64,000 nucleotides of DNA. It comes from Urechis unicinctus. Its lineage: Eukaryota > Annelida > Polychaeta > Xenopneusta > Urechidae. The position numbers and the translations under genes were made by a program. Numbering within the stretch: the first letter of the stretch is position 1; every line of letters starts with the position of its first letter. This document shows, piece by piece, positions 1-19,590 of the stretch. The DNA lies in contig CM067343.1 of NCBI GenBank assembly GCA_034190875.2, positions 63,753,476 to 63,817,475 of the forward strand, read 5' to 3'. Below the pieces are notes generated by a model that did not search any database, had not been told where the DNA came from, and worked only from the letters and a program-made list of their open reading frames with translations.

Positions 1-1000
1 ACGTTGTCATATTTGCATGTGATCTTCACTAGGCGTTCAATAACAGTCATAGAGCCTCACAGTCATTGGGTTTGATCAATGGATTTTCTCTAGTCATAAC
101 GTATTGATTAAAAAAAAACATGATCAACCTCCCTGACTCCTATATGTAAGAATACATTTATGCCGAAATGGCCTATAGATCATCGTTATTCATGGGAATA
201 AAGTAAAACCAACTGCGATGTTCAGTATCACTCAATCTGTATCGTTCACTTGTTCATAAAGATATTTTGTGATAATTCCACCCGCAGAGTTAAAATGCGT
301 CATTCGGAAGAGTGACGTCATATGTGGCTGACGATGATGGTCAATCCTTGCTGTTGTTATCGATTTATAGCATGTTCAGAGCTATATGATGTTACATGAA
401 GGAAACACAAGACATGGAATGTCATAAGCGTGTCTCTTTGCTTATCAGGACTTTATTCGTTAGGCTATACAGTATACAGCCATACATTAACGCATCGCCG
501 AATAGCTTAATTCGGCTGGCCATCGAAAAACTGAACGGGTTCTGAATATGCTACTGTACGGGTCGTGATAGCATATACTTGACGGGATTACAGGGATCGT
601 ATCAGAAGATCAACAAATATAAATCAAGAGGATCCCATATGCTCACAGAACCAGTGGTTCCGTATGCATAGAGAAGTCTCCAGATATCTACCTGCTAACC
701 CTATGACAGTTACCCCTGGGGGTTGACAGGCGTTCACGTTTAACGGCAGCGGCAGAACTACAGATGAATACAATGACAGGCAAATTTCATGATGAAATAC
801 TGGGCTTTTATGCCACTTTCAAAACGCGATGAAATCGCAACAGTGATGCATGAAAATGGTTTCTGATACATGGACACCTATTTAGGTTGCCATCGCTACA
901 TTGACACCAACCCGTTTCCCCAACCGGTCTGTGACCCTACATCGAACAACATATCGCTGAGTCGCATATCATTTCAGTCACGAGGGATTCACAGTCGCCT
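1..1000. other. Non-genic flank, nothing recognised
   Basis: I read both strands and found no exon-like open frame, splice-flanked coding segment or RNA gene here. Base composition is mixed and there is no obvious tandem structure. Diverged repeat DNA is likely, but no specific family can be supported. Confidence 0.5.
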
Positions 1001-1004
1001 GTAT

Positions 1005-1075
1005 GAATAGTCCTAGGAATCGAACCAGCGACCAGGTAAATAGCGGGACAGCGGTACACAAACGGTCATGTGTAC
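1005..1075 (-). repeat. Possible tRNA-derived SINE fragment
   Basis: On the minus strand the string GGTTCGATTCC (about 1011-1021) is a perfect Pol III B-box, as found in a tRNA T-arm. The bases just upstream, GTCCCGCTATTTACCTGG, resemble the body that precedes the B-box in many invertebrate tRNA-derived SINEs. I cannot fold a convincing cloverleaf and no clear A-box lies at the right distance. A decayed SINE head is therefore more likely than a tRNA gene. Confidence 0.28.
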
Positions 1076-1090
1076 AAGCAATGATATAGA

Positions 1091-1420
1091 TACAAAAGCG
1101 GACAAGAGTGCAAAAGCGGACAGGAGTGCAAAAGCGGACAGGAGTGGTCAAAAGACGACATAGGGACAAAAGAGGACAGAGACAAAGTAGAGGGGGCAGA
1201 GGGACAAAGGAGGGCAGAGAGACAAAAGGAGGGCAGGGCGACAAATGAGGGCAGAGGGACAAAGGAGGGCAGAGGGACAAAGGAGGGCAGGGGGACAAAG
1301 GCGGGCAGAGGAGGGCAGAGGGACAAAAGAAGACGTGTATAGAAGAGCATATATTTGCTATAGAACACATGTACAAAAGAGGACATAGGCACAAAAGAAC
1401 ACAGAAGTGCTAAAGAGGGC
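1091..1420. repeat. Purine-rich minisatellite
   Basis: Degenerate tandem copies of a GGGACAAAGGAGGGCAGAG-like unit of about 18-20 bp. Irregular GGACAAAAG units flank it on both sides, to about 1510. One strand is almost entirely A and G, which keeps several frames free of stops and produces spurious Pro/Leu/Cys-rich open frames on the other strand. Confidence 0.75.
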
Positions 1421-1620
1421 ATATGTGAAGAAAATTACAGAGGTACAAAAGAGGACATGGACAGACAAGGACAAAGGAGCAGACGAGAACACAGGGACAA
1501 AAGAACATGTAATCCTATGATCCATAACAGCGTTGCTCTAAATTGATATCGGTGTGTCTATCATAACCTCCAGGTGCCTCAAAGCTTCAGTTGCTTGTGA
1601 GGAAGCTGTCATTTTGTTCT

Positions 1621-1735
1621 AGCTATTTCCACTGCATGATGGGGTAGGGTCAGACGAATGGCGTTTATTATCACTGCATGCTGGGGTAGGGTCAGACGAA
1701 TGGCGTTTATTATCATTGCATGCTGGGGTAGGGTT
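1621..1735. repeat. 42-bp tandem repeat, first site
   Basis: Units starting at 1641, 1683 and 1725 share the core GGGTCAGACGAATGGCGTTT followed by ATTATC and TGCATG. The spacing is exactly 42 bp. The last unit runs straight into a small dispersed element that starts at 1736. The same unit recurs at 2539 and 2581. Confidence 0.8.
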
Positions 1736-1780
1736 AGCCCTACAAGACGTCTGAGTAGACGTCTTACTCTTTCTGGAAAC
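1736..1780 (-). mobile_element. Fragment of an AGCCCT-ended micro-element
   Basis: Begins AGCCCTACAAGACGTCTGAG, the terminal sequence of a very small dispersed element. Fuller copies lie at 19011-19068, 61190-61282 and 62953-63003. Here only one end and an internal GACGTC repeat survive. Confidence 0.45.
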
Positions 1781-2030
1781 GACGCAACGCGAATTTGTTT
1801 AGATCGATTCGGACAACTACCAAACACCAAACATACACAAGTGATGGAGTTATAGAATGCAATGATGTTTTACGGACAATTTTATCCCTTTTCAGCGGGG
1901 GATTTCATCCATGGTAATTATTTATAGTTCGATCAATTTGGGAAGCGGTAAAAAGTCAGAAACACAGCAGCATGTTTGTTTTCAAGACCACGTGCATTGC
2001 GCATGCTCATAAAGACGACGACTAATGCCC

Positions 2031-2248
2031 GGGGGGGGGGCACTTAAGTGTATAGATATAGAATAAATGTGCCGCACGAAGGGGCATGTTTTTTCGACCT
2101 CTCGACTTGTACGACGGGTTATATATTCGCATTATACCTTGTACGACGGAGTATACTTTTTTTCCATTCTCAAATTGTACAAGGGGTACGGGTTTTCGAG
2201 GTCCAGCGGCACAACACTATTCGAGTTAGGGTAAGTGCCCCCCCCCCC
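2031..2248. mobile_element. MITE-like element with G-run/CACTTA inverted ends
   Basis: The left end reads a G-run followed by CACTTAAGTG. The right end is TAAGTG followed by a C-run, giving an imperfect terminal inverted repeat of G-run plus CACTTA. Inside are repeated TGTACGACGGG-type motifs. A second copy, lacking the right end, lies at about 19426-19590. No transposase is encoded; it would be non-autonomous if mobile. Confidence 0.45.
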
Positions 2249-2535
2249 TTGGGATGCTAAGGCAATGCGGGAAATCGCGGGAATTAATATTTTACAAAAT
2301 GGCAGACATCGTATCGCGATTTTCTCGGAAACGAACTATCGATGGCATTTATTGAAGAATACCGTCGATTGGGGGTAAGTTTTTTGGTGCGCAAAGTCTA
2401 TTTTTTGTAAAGGGTCTTGATATATGTTATTTTCTAGTAGCGCTGAGTAGCCCTTCAACCCAAACGCGAACACGGCGACGCGTGTATAATGATCGCCTCG
2501 TAACGGTAAAAATTCATGTTACCGTTACGACCGGA

Positions 2536-2615
2536 GCTAGGGTAGGGTCAGACGAATGGCGTTTATTATCACTGCATGATGGGGTAGGGTCAGACGAATG
2601 GCGTTTATTATCAGT
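2536..2615. repeat. 42-bp tandem repeat, second site
   Basis: Two further units of the 42-bp repeat found at 1641-1735, starting at 2539 and 2581 with the same core. The approximately 800 bp between the two sites holds the G-run MITE-like element. Confidence 0.75.
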
Positions 2616-3959
2616 CGTCAACCAAACCTAGAATTGCTATACGAAATTAACAACTAATTACATTTTGAAATACCAGTAAATAAAAATATTCATAAGCATT
2701 CTTAAATATGCTATTAGTCATATATGATTCAATGGAATGTTTTCTTCACTTCATAATAGGATAGCATTCATGAAAAACCGTTTATTCTTTAACCTCAACC
2801 ATGTAGAAATAGCGAACCTTAAATGGCCATTCAAATGCTTTTTAAGAGCTCAAGGGACAAAGGCAAAGTCTCAGCATGGGCCAACCCTTTACACAAATGA
2901 AAAGAAGCCCCTCGGCCTTACATATGGTCGTTTGCTGAAGCGTCTGAGTCATTCTTCGAAAATCGATTCCGATCAGAAAAATATTTTTGAGTTGAGAACG
3001 TGGACGAGTGGTCAAGAAGATGTGGGGAGCTGTAGAGTCAGGTGTGTGTTAGCCATGTGTATGTTTACTGGCTTTATTGACCAAGTCATCATCTGCTCAG
3101 CTGTCGTTTGCTTTAGTTACAAAGTGACCACAAATGTTGAAGTTGAGACTCGCGGTAGTTGAGCACTTCACACCCTGCCTCTGTTGGGTGCGTTCCAGAG
3201 AAGTCACTATCTTCCGTAGCCACGTAGACCCGCCAAGAGGTCATTAGACAAATGCCAGATGATCGTTGCTGGTCAAAATTGCAGTTGACTCTCATAGGTG
3301 GGGAATTTTCACGATTAGCTCAAATGTTTTTCACTTTGTCAAATCTCCTGGAAACCCGACGAGGTCGGTAAACTTGTGAGGGCGGTGTGTTGTTGGCAGT
3401 GGCAAGCCAAGTTCACCAAGTCAGCGGCGATACTGCCTTGTTGAGCTGACGATCCCCCTGCTTATATCAATCCAGGGAATCAAGGAGATGTTTTTCATGC
3501 CTCAACCACGCTATCCTAGAAGTTATAAGTACTTCAACATGCGCTGAACTTTCTCAACCAGAGCAAAAGCGAGGTGACTGGAGTCGAGCGATATGGGGAA
3601 GTAAGTCTTCTTTGTCAGCCTCACTCAATTAAAGAGTGATGATTCTTTATCCCCGAGGCGTGTAGATTAAACCATTCACATGGTGAGGCAATATTGGCTT
3701 ATTGACACCAGTTCAGGGTTTATTTGAGCCTCTGTATATGTGGTCTGGATGTGTCACTTAGTGCGAGTTGCAAGCCTGGGAAGCTCCCTCAGTGAGAGTG
3801 GTGATAAAAAGTCAGCGATATCGCGGGTCAGTAAGGCAGTGAACGCGTGAATAGCGACCGCTCCAAGACGCATCAACAATTGCGAATCCAGTAATCGACT
3901 TGATTACAAAAGGCGACGTCCGATTTGGGTTAAGTGAGTGAACTCTTTTAGAGATTGAA
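2616..3959. other. Upstream region of the CNBD2-like gene
   Basis: No recognised coding exon. A 141-codon open frame on the plus strand (2737-3162) has no family resemblance or splice context and is not called as a gene. The promoter and any 5' untranslated exon of the downstream CNBD2-like gene should lie here, but I see no TATA box I would commit to. Confidence 0.4.
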
Positions 3960-11851
<7,892 letters not shown>

Positions 11852-13328
11852 TTAAAGAATGTTATTATTTGGCATGTAGAATTGTTATCAGGCAGTGCAG
11901 TGCTACTTGCTACTAAGTTGAAAAAATACCTAACTGCGTTGGTTCATGTGAGGCGGGCATGAGGCTAAATGAAAAAATAGTATTCAGCTTCAAGTTGTTG
12001 AAATATAACTGTCATCCTTCCTTATTTGATCAGCGTGACATTACAGTTTCAATGCTAAGTATTACTACTTGCTTCCTAGTATCGTTCACTACGTCTCATT
12101 TATGTCCTTATATAGCGTTACAGTTGATATTTTTCTATGTATTTGAACAACACAAGCGTACACATATACCTAGATATTATGCAATATGATAATCGGTCGC
12201 TTTAGAACACATAAGAAGAAAATTTCGTATATCGAGAATTTTCAACACATTATTACGAGTTTGCTAATGTGAAATTAGCAACTGGTGATTTCTATTAGCA
12301 CAATATCTTCACTCTTGTTATGTGCGATACAAACGCATTACTGGTGAGTTTACCATTAAAACCGGGACTTGAATACTGTTGGTGAGGGGTTTAACACTAA
12401 CCGAACCCCATAGTGGTTTCTTTTTCAATTTCTTGCGCTCCCTCTTGGTTCTCGAAGATGGCAGTTCGAATGTAGAAAATTCGATGATAAGACCTTACCT
12501 TCACGATGTCAACTTGATTTAACAAGTCCAATTTAATAAGCAATCAGTATTATGTATCGCATTAGAGTCTCAGGAATAGCAACAACTTGTAAATATGCAT
12601 AATCGCCTAAAATGTGCGAGGCGATTAACTTTTCCGACTAAATTCCAATATGGCGGCGAGATTGCGTAATGTAAATCGGTTGGAAACGGACTTGTTATGA
12701 TTCTGAATAGAGGAGAGGAAAAGTCAGTTAGGTCGGTAAGTTATAAGGTATAAATCTAGTATAAACTGACTCACATTTGAAATGTATTATCAAGCAGATG
12801 ATGGAATGATAAAAATTTAGCAAATTCCGCGCGTCGTTTACGACAACGTTATTCAAGAGACCGGTTGTTGACAACCACCAGAATTCGGAGTGGAGTTTCG
12901 CCAAAAAGCTAGGAATTAATCGAATATCAAGTGTTCTCCCAGATATTGGTAAAAACCCATAGCAATTAAATTCAGTCAATACTCTCACTGTTGGTGGCTT
13001 TAGATTCTTCTCAATACGTATTTTGAACGTGATAAATTAAGCATAAACGGTGGGTTTTCCTGTTAGACCAACAAGGGAGTACCCGATCGACTGTTGGTCT
13101 GTTGGGCTACTTTCAATGTGCTGGGCTGAAGGCACTATCCATAGCGGGGCCGTTTACACTATGCCAACATTACGTGAATCCCAGACTGCGTAAAAGCCGA
13201 TGCGTCAGGCGGCGTGGGCAAATAAATGGAACGATATATGATGCTACACACCCGTCAATCCCTTTGGTTTGAGGGACATGCTTGTGCTGGGTGTAAATTT
13301 ACATTATGTCATTCTTCATAGGTGTACA
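11852..13328. other. Intergenic, no gene seen
   Basis: The 3' untranslated region of the CNBD2-like gene must begin here, but no strong AATAAA lies close to the stop codon. The rest is AT-rich sequence with no coding or RNA signal that I can support. Confidence 0.4.
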
Positions 13329-13881
13329 TTAAGGGGCGGGTTCAGCCCATCGTTGGATAAGGAAAGTGGTTGGGGCCAGCAAGCTGCTTGGTAACAGCAC
13401 CTTGGAAACCAAAATGTTACATTTTCAGACTTTCAGTCGCTACGCGGCGCTGTGGTCTCAGAAAAAAAGATCCTTGCTTCGACAGTCGCCATTTATGTTG
13501 TCGGACATTATCCTTCCTGCTTGTCGGTCTAATGTGTGCACAATTATGCCACAACTTGAATGAGTGAAGATTTTATGAAATCTACATTATGTAACTAAAG
13601 CGGAAGAATACACATCGTTAGCGAGGTAAATTCAGAGCGCGTTATGATTTACAGCTAACATACGTGTAGTTCATGGTTTTAGGGAGGCACCGTTATCGAT
13701 GGAACGACATAACTGAATAAAAACAGATCTCCACAGTATATCATGAACATTTCCAGTCAATAATAATGTTAAAAAAAAGGTTATCAACATAACTTCCATC
13801 ATGTAAACTCGGCGGCACAAATTAGAAGATGTCATTACTTACGTCTGCGTTAATCGTAGTAATGTAATAACGAAATGATCT
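13329..13881. mobile_element. TTAA-flanked MITE, copy 1 (right end lost)
   Basis: Begins TTAAGGGGCGGGTTCAGCC and runs nearly base for base with the intact copy at 32263-32840, including the shared internal stretch from GGAAAGTGGTT to AACGAAATGATC. After that the intact copy's right inverted repeat is replaced by unrelated sequence. The left inverted repeat is also diverged. Non-coding. Confidence 0.75.
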
Positions 13882-14714
13882 GGCTGGCAGGCCTCCGGAG
13901 CCAGCCTAAATGATGCCATGAACTTTGCGGCTGACCTTAAGCTGTAGGGTATTGGTGTGGGAGTGGGCGCTCCACGAAATGTGGTGATAAAGTTCAGAAA
14001 CAAAACTATGGCTTTATAACATTCCGACAGGCTGCATGGCGAAAACTGAAAATATGTTAAGAAAACAGTTGGTATAGCATGGTAGTCAGAGGTGCAAAGA
14101 TTGCCCTGTGTCTCCCTAAATCAATGGCACCAGATGTCCTATAGCTTGATGTTGTATAGTTTGTTTAAGCACGAGTGACACAGGTAACTAATGGCGGTGC
14201 AAACATTAACAAGTAATGGGGTTGCCGAGTGGGTCGTCAACAAAGGCGCGACCATAAAATCAAATCGGGTCATGCGCCATGTTTTCCGCTACGTTCATAG
14301 CGACCAAGCAGATAATTGTGTTGATCTAATGGCACACCGGGACAAAGAGGCAAATCTACATAATAATAGCTGAGCGCTCGCCGTGCTGATCTCGCGGCAA
14401 GTATACCGGTGAGCGCTTAAAATTGAGTAAAATTCTGTGTTTAACGCCCACTTCCCGTTGCAAGGGAAAAACCGGATACGAGCGCCTCGTATCCTCAACA
14501 AAATGCGGCTGGGGGGCAACCTATGTATATCTATTTCGAAGGTTTTCGCACTTTCGTAGGGTTTCGTCGCGTGTTTCCACTTCAGCTAAACGAACTAAAC
14601 GTGTTTGCAGAAGATGTCTCAAACTATTCAAGATTTGCTTATAGGAATTTGCGAGTTCAGACAACATGCGTACTATGTACGAAAGCGATATGATTTTCCT
14701 GCAAATCAACTGAC
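13882..14714. other. No gene recognised
   Basis: Only short overlapping open frames without family resemblance or splice context. The segment ends where the 44-bp satellite begins. Confidence 0.4.
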
Positions 14715-16229
14715 ACCAGATGGTGTATGGAGGTTTGTCTGCCCCAACATCAACTGACACCAGATGTTGTATAGACGTTTGTCTGCCCCAACATCAACTG
14801 ACACCAGATGTTGTATAGACGTGTGTTGTATAGACTGTCTGCCCAACATCAACTGACACCAGATGTTGTATAGACGTGACACCAGATGTTGTATAGACTG
14901 TCTGCCCCAACATCAACTGACACCAGATGTTGTATAGACGTTTGTCTGCCCCAACATCAACTGACACCAGATGTTGTATAGACGTGTGTCTGCCCCAACA
15001 TCAACTGACACCAGATGTTGTATAGACGTGTGTCTGCCCCAACATCAACTGACACCAGATGTTGTATAGACGTTTGTCTGCCCCAACATCAACTGACACC
15101 AGATGTTGTATACCGATGTCTGTATCAGACACCAGATGTTGTATAGACGTTGCCCCCCAACATCAAACTGACACCAGATGTTGTATAGACGTGTGTCTGC
15201 CCCCAACATCAACTGACACCAGATGTTGTATAGACGTAGACACCAGTGTTGTATAGTCTGCCCCAACATCAACTGACACCAGATGTTGTATAGACGTGTG
15301 TCTGCCCCAACATCAACTGACACCAGATGTTGTATAGACGTGTGTCTGCCCCAACATCAACTGACACCAGATGTTGTATAGACGTTTGTCTGCCCCAACA
15401 TCAACTGACACCAGATGTTGTATAGACGTGAACATCAACTGACACCAGATGTTGTATAGACGTTTGTCTGCCCCAACATCAACATCAACTGACACCAGAT
15501 GTTGTATAGACGTGTGTCTGCCCCAACATCAACTGACACCAGATGTTGTATAGACGTGTGTCTGCCCCAACATCAACTGACACCAGATGTTGTATAGACG
15601 TGTGTCTGCCCTAACATCAACTGACACCAGATGTTGTATAGACGTTTGTCTGCCCTAACATCAACTGACACCAGATGTTGTATAGACGTTTGTCTGCCCT
15701 AACATCAACTGACACCAGATGTTGTATAGACGTGTGTCTGCCCTAACATCAACTGACACCAGATGTTGTAACATAACTGACGTGTTGTCTGCCCCTAACA
15801 TCAACTGACACCAGATGTTGTATAGACGTGTTGTCTGCCCTAATCAACATCAACTGACACCCAGATGTTGTATAGACGTTTGTCTGCCCCAACATCAACT
15901 GACACCAGATGTTGTAGATGACGTGTTGTCTGCCCTACATCAACTGACACCAGATGTTGTATAGACGTTTGTCTGCCCCAACATCAACTGACACCAGATG
16001 TTGTATAGACGTGTGTCTGCCCCAACATCAACTGACACCAGATGATGTTGTAACATAGACGTGTTGTATAGACGTGTGTCTGCCCTAACATCAACTGACA
16101 CCAGATGTTGTATAGACGTGAACATCAACTGACACCAGATGTTGTATAGACGTGTGTCTGCCCCAACATCAACTGACACCAGATGTTGTATAGACGTGTG
16201 TCTGCCCTAACATCAACTGACACCAGATT
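14715..16229. repeat. 44-bp satellite array with internal hairpin
   Basis: About 34 tandem copies of a 44-bp unit containing AACATCAACTGACACCAG followed by ATGTTGTATAGACGT. CAACATC and GATGTTG within one unit are perfect inverted repeats separated by ten bases, so each unit can form a stem-loop. Some units are truncated or lack TCTGCCCC, indicating slippage or unequal exchange. The array keeps a minus-strand frame open in stretches, but there is no start, splice or composition evidence for a protein. Confidence 0.95.
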
Positions 16230-16835
16230 TGCAACTTCAAAGATATGAATAATGTAAATACTTCTTCCATTGTCTTATGAAGCTTATAAAGGTTTTTTCG
16301 GATACCAATGGTTTATGAATGATGTGGTATTTTGCGGTCACATTATTGTCGGTCAATTATTTGAACAGCCGTTTAGCGCATATGGTGCGGTTAAATTATG
16401 ACTATCTCGAATTGATTTCACAGAAGTTTTGTAGAGCAAAATCGCCGATTGGGGGGCAAAGATCATACGCGATCCCGATCTGCGTGGCGAGGTATACATA
16501 TATTCAATGTGGAGGGATCACGTGACCGCAGTGGCGAACCCGCCTCTCATAGTGACGCGATCCCAATGATTAGATAAGGGATGCTCCCCTGTCATGTTTT
16601 ATGATGAGTGTACATCGACAAGTGAACTTATACATTTCCACGTGTGCATTGTTTCTACAATAACGTCTGCACATACCAGACAATTCTTGATAAGGAATTA
16701 GATAAGTATCTTGATTATATATTGCTTTATTGCAGGCAATGATAAAATAATTATCCACACTTATGTTTTAGACTAAATAATTTATCTACCATAATTTTTT
16801 GTAGTGAGACATTTGTTTGCAGTGCGACAAATCGT
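16230..16835. other. 3' flank of the secreted-protein gene, nothing recognised
   Basis: No coding exon seen between the satellite and the poly(A) signal of the minus-strand gene. Composition is AT-rich and unremarkable. Confidence 0.4.
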
Positions 16836-16841
16836 TTTATT
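16836..16841 (-). terminator. Poly(A) signal of the secreted-protein gene
   Basis: AATAAA on the minus strand, overlapping the TGA stop codon by one base. An AATAAA this close would leave a 3' untranslated region of only about 20-30 bases. That is unusually short but possible. Confidence 0.45.
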
Positions 16842-17894
16842 CACTCGCGTATGATAAGCTCAAGAGCGAAAGCCGTTCTCTGGTAGGAGCAGGTGTTGCG
16901 ATCAAAGATAAAGTTGTCTCCGTCAACATACAAACGCCCATTACATGCCGTCTGCAGACGAGGGTCGGTGCGGTTGATAAATACTGGTGTACGGTTTTCA
17001 ACTTCATAGAAAAGAACTCCTTGGGTCGCAGTACTTTCATAAAATACCCCTATGAAGTCACCGGCCTTGACCTCAGTTTCTGTCACGCTCTGTTATGAAC
17101 AAACGTGAAAAGAAAAAGAGCGAAGAAAATCACCGCCGATGATGGATCGAAAGATGTCTGCAGTCAACTACGCTATGTCTGTCGATAAGAACCACTTATT
17201 ATCAAATTATGATGGTATCAAATAAACAAGTTATCGAATTATCACTTCAATACTCACCTGTAGATTCATTCCGGACGATGAAGAGTTAACTTGAACCTGC
17301 CACATCTTGTCGATCAGCGTTGATCCAGGAGTCACCTGGTGCCATCCTCCTAAATAAAACGTCCCAATCGTGGTCGCATAATATTGAACCCCTATCAGAG
17401 TGCCATTCACTCCTATTGGATCCTCAATCAGTATGTTTAAGTATATGTATGGTACGCGATTCAATTCCATTGTTGGACCAAATTGACGGAAAGTGATCCC
17501 TAAAAGAGAACGCAGACAAACATAGGTGACAAAGTTATGGATATATAATGTTTTGGATAAAAATCAAACCGAACTTTCAATTACCTGACAACTTTTTGAG
17601 GAATGCTTGGCCATCACTTTTGCTTTCATTGCTGGTGTAGATGGAGAGGAGTGCGCACGAATGACTCCTTCCATGTCCCTGGACGAAAATGGCACCAGTA
17701 CACTGGTCCTGTTTCAGACATTCTAACCCGCATTGAATCACGCTTCTGACGCGCGTTATGCAGAAGTCTGAGGCGAGAGAGGGCACCGCGTCGTTGTTAA
17801 CCGAAAACTTGGATTGGAAAATAGCTTGGCTTACAAGGAAAAACCCGACAAGAATGCTAAGGATGTAACACTTTGATATCAAGTTAGTCCACAT
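16841..17894 (-). CDS. Secreted PAN/Apple-like protein, 3 exons, function unknown
   Basis: Exons on the minus strand are 17585-17894, 17258-17499 and 16841-17089. All have GT/AG junctions, CAG|GTGAGT at the second donor, and phases that join to 266 codons plus stop. The chosen ATG (17894) opens a hydrophobic segment, KCYILSILVGFFLVSQAIF, typical of a signal peptide or membrane anchor. Next comes a cysteine pattern CITRVRSVIQCGLECLKQDQ followed by C and a later CALL, as in PAN/Apple domains, which bind proteins or carbohydrates. The second half (exons 2-3) looks like an extracellular beta-rich domain with an NRT glycosylation site and two cysteines; I do not recognise it. AATAAA overlaps the stop codon (16836-16841). 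PAN assignment is by pattern only. Confidence 0.65.
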
Positions 17895-18162
17895 TTTCTT
17901 CCGGTAGTACTTGTTGGTCCCAATGCACGGTTGCGAACTGAGCTCTGAGAGGTCCTCATATATACCTCCCAATTATTGATCCTAACGATCGATATTACTC
18001 GCCTTCTCGATTTCTGCCTCCTGCTGAGCATCTGCTTGCTTGAGTCAACATCCTACTCCGGACAAATTATCCAACATCATTAGCAGAAGCAAACCAGATT
18101 CGCATATCGCGTCTCGCCACTGACGCATGGTTGTGATGGGGAGGTTTGACATTCCAAACAAA

Positions 18163-18908
18163 TATGCAGACGATGGTTATGCAGACGATGATTATGCAGA
18201 CGATGATCATGCAGACGATGATTATGCAGACGATGATTATGCAGACGATGATTTATGCAGACGATGTTTATGCAGACGATGGTTATGCAGACGATGGTTA
18301 TGCAGACGATGATTATGCAGACGATGATTATGCAGACGATGATTATGCAGACGATGGTTATGCAGACGATGATTATGCAGACGATGATGCAGACGATGAT
18401 TATGCAGACGATGATTATGCAGACGATGATTATGCAGACGATGATTATGCAGACGATGATTATGCAGACGATGATTATGCAGACGATGATTATGCAGACG
18501 ATGATTATGCAGACGATGATTATGCAGACGATGTTTATGCAGACGATGCAGACGATGTTTATGCAGACGATGGTTATGCAGACGATGATTATGCAGACGA
18601 TGATTATGCAGACGAATATGATTATGCAGACGATGTTTATGCAGACGATGGTTATGCAGACGATGATTATGCAGACGATGATTATGCAGACGATGATTAT
18701 GCAGACGATGATTATGCAGACGATGATCATGCAGACGATGATTATGCAGACGATGTTTATGCAGACGATGGTTATGCAGACGATGATTATGCAGACGATG
18801 ATTATGCAGACGATGGTTATGCAGACGATGATTATGCAGACGATGGTTATGCAGACGATGATTATGCAGACGATGGTTATGCAGACGATGGTTATGCAGA
18901 CGATGATG
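18163..18908. repeat. 15-bp tandem array (TATGCAGACGATGAT)
   Basis: About 50 copies of a 15-bp unit with third-position-like variants (GAT, GGT, GTT, CAT) and a few 9- or 6-bp partial units. Because 15 is divisible by 3 and the unit lacks stops in most frames, long open frames arise: YADDD and MQTMI repeats on plus, CIIIV repeats on minus. The minus frame runs 381 codons from 19225 to 18080 and includes about 110 non-repeat codons upstream. No splice or promoter evidence links it to a gene. Confidence 0.95.
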
Positions 18909-19010
18909 AATATAATACTGACATCATAGGTGTAATTGACGCAGGTCATGACGTCAGTATTGCACATCATATCAAGCCTTACGTGGATTTTCCGATTGTC
19001 ACCCTTGACT

Positions 19011-19068
19011 AGCCCTACAGGACGTCTGAGTAGAGGTATATATGTATATAACCGTCCGACCACCCAGG
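19011..19068 (-). mobile_element. AGCCCT micro-element copy
   Basis: AGCCCTACAGGACGTCTGAG, then a TATA-rich core and ACCGTCCGACCACCCAGG. This matches the reverse complement of the 51-bp insertion at 62953-63003 with a few changes. It sits directly beside the non-repetitive flank of the 15-bp array. Confidence 0.5.
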
Positions 19069-19425
19069 TACGGATGGGCTGACCACAGGCTACAGCGGCA
19101 GCCAGCCTAACTCTGTAGTGAGTCACGTCAACAGCGGCCGAAACCGTGCACGGTAATATAACTATATACCGTCGGGCGCGAGGCGCTGTTCGTCGTGCGG
19201 TGAGCGTTTTATTTCGAGGGTCCATTGCTTTTCATCAATGCTGTGTACATATGTTTCTATATATGTCGAGAGCACTATTTTGGTTATCCACTGTCTCATA
19301 ATAATTTAGCAATTGTCATATGAACTTTTAGAACCACAACTTTCGGTCACGGCAACCCCCAAGTCTTGGAAATATGACGTCACATTACGCAGTTTCAGTT
19401 TCACTCGCCATGTGGCTGCGGGTCC

Positions 19426-19590
19426 CGGGGGGCACTTAAGTGTATAGAGGTAGTATACATGTACCGCGCGACGGGGCATGTTTTTTCGGCCTCTCGGCGT
19501 ATACGATGGGTTTTGTTGGGCCTCGTATTTGTACGACGGGGTATGCTTTTGCCATTTTCACTTTGAACGACGGGTACGGGGCACACGCCA
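19426..19590. mobile_element. Second copy of the G-run/CACTTA element, right end missing
   Basis: Shares GGGGCACTTAAGTGTATAGA, the GGGGCATGTTTTTTCG block and repeated TACGACGGG motifs with 2031-2248. The right inverted end is not present; sequence similarity stops after GGGTACGGG. Confidence 0.55.

Noticed and set aside
978..1422. Leu/Pro/Cys-rich minus-strand open frames of up to 138 codons
   Set aside because: Arise from a purine-rich minisatellite; no start context, splice sites or family similarity.
2737..3162. 141-codon plus-strand open frame upstream of the CNBD2-like gene
   Set aside because: No recognisable motif, plausible splice links or composition shift; compatible with chance. 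Left unannotated as a gene.
15045..16179. SVDVGADTRLYNIWCQ-type repeat peptides on the minus strand
   Set aside because: Translation of the 44-bp satellite. 44 is not a multiple of three, so the frame only persists through unit length variation.
14715..16229. CRISPR-like regular repeats
   Set aside because: Eukaryotic context, contiguous tandem units without unique spacers, and no cas genes.
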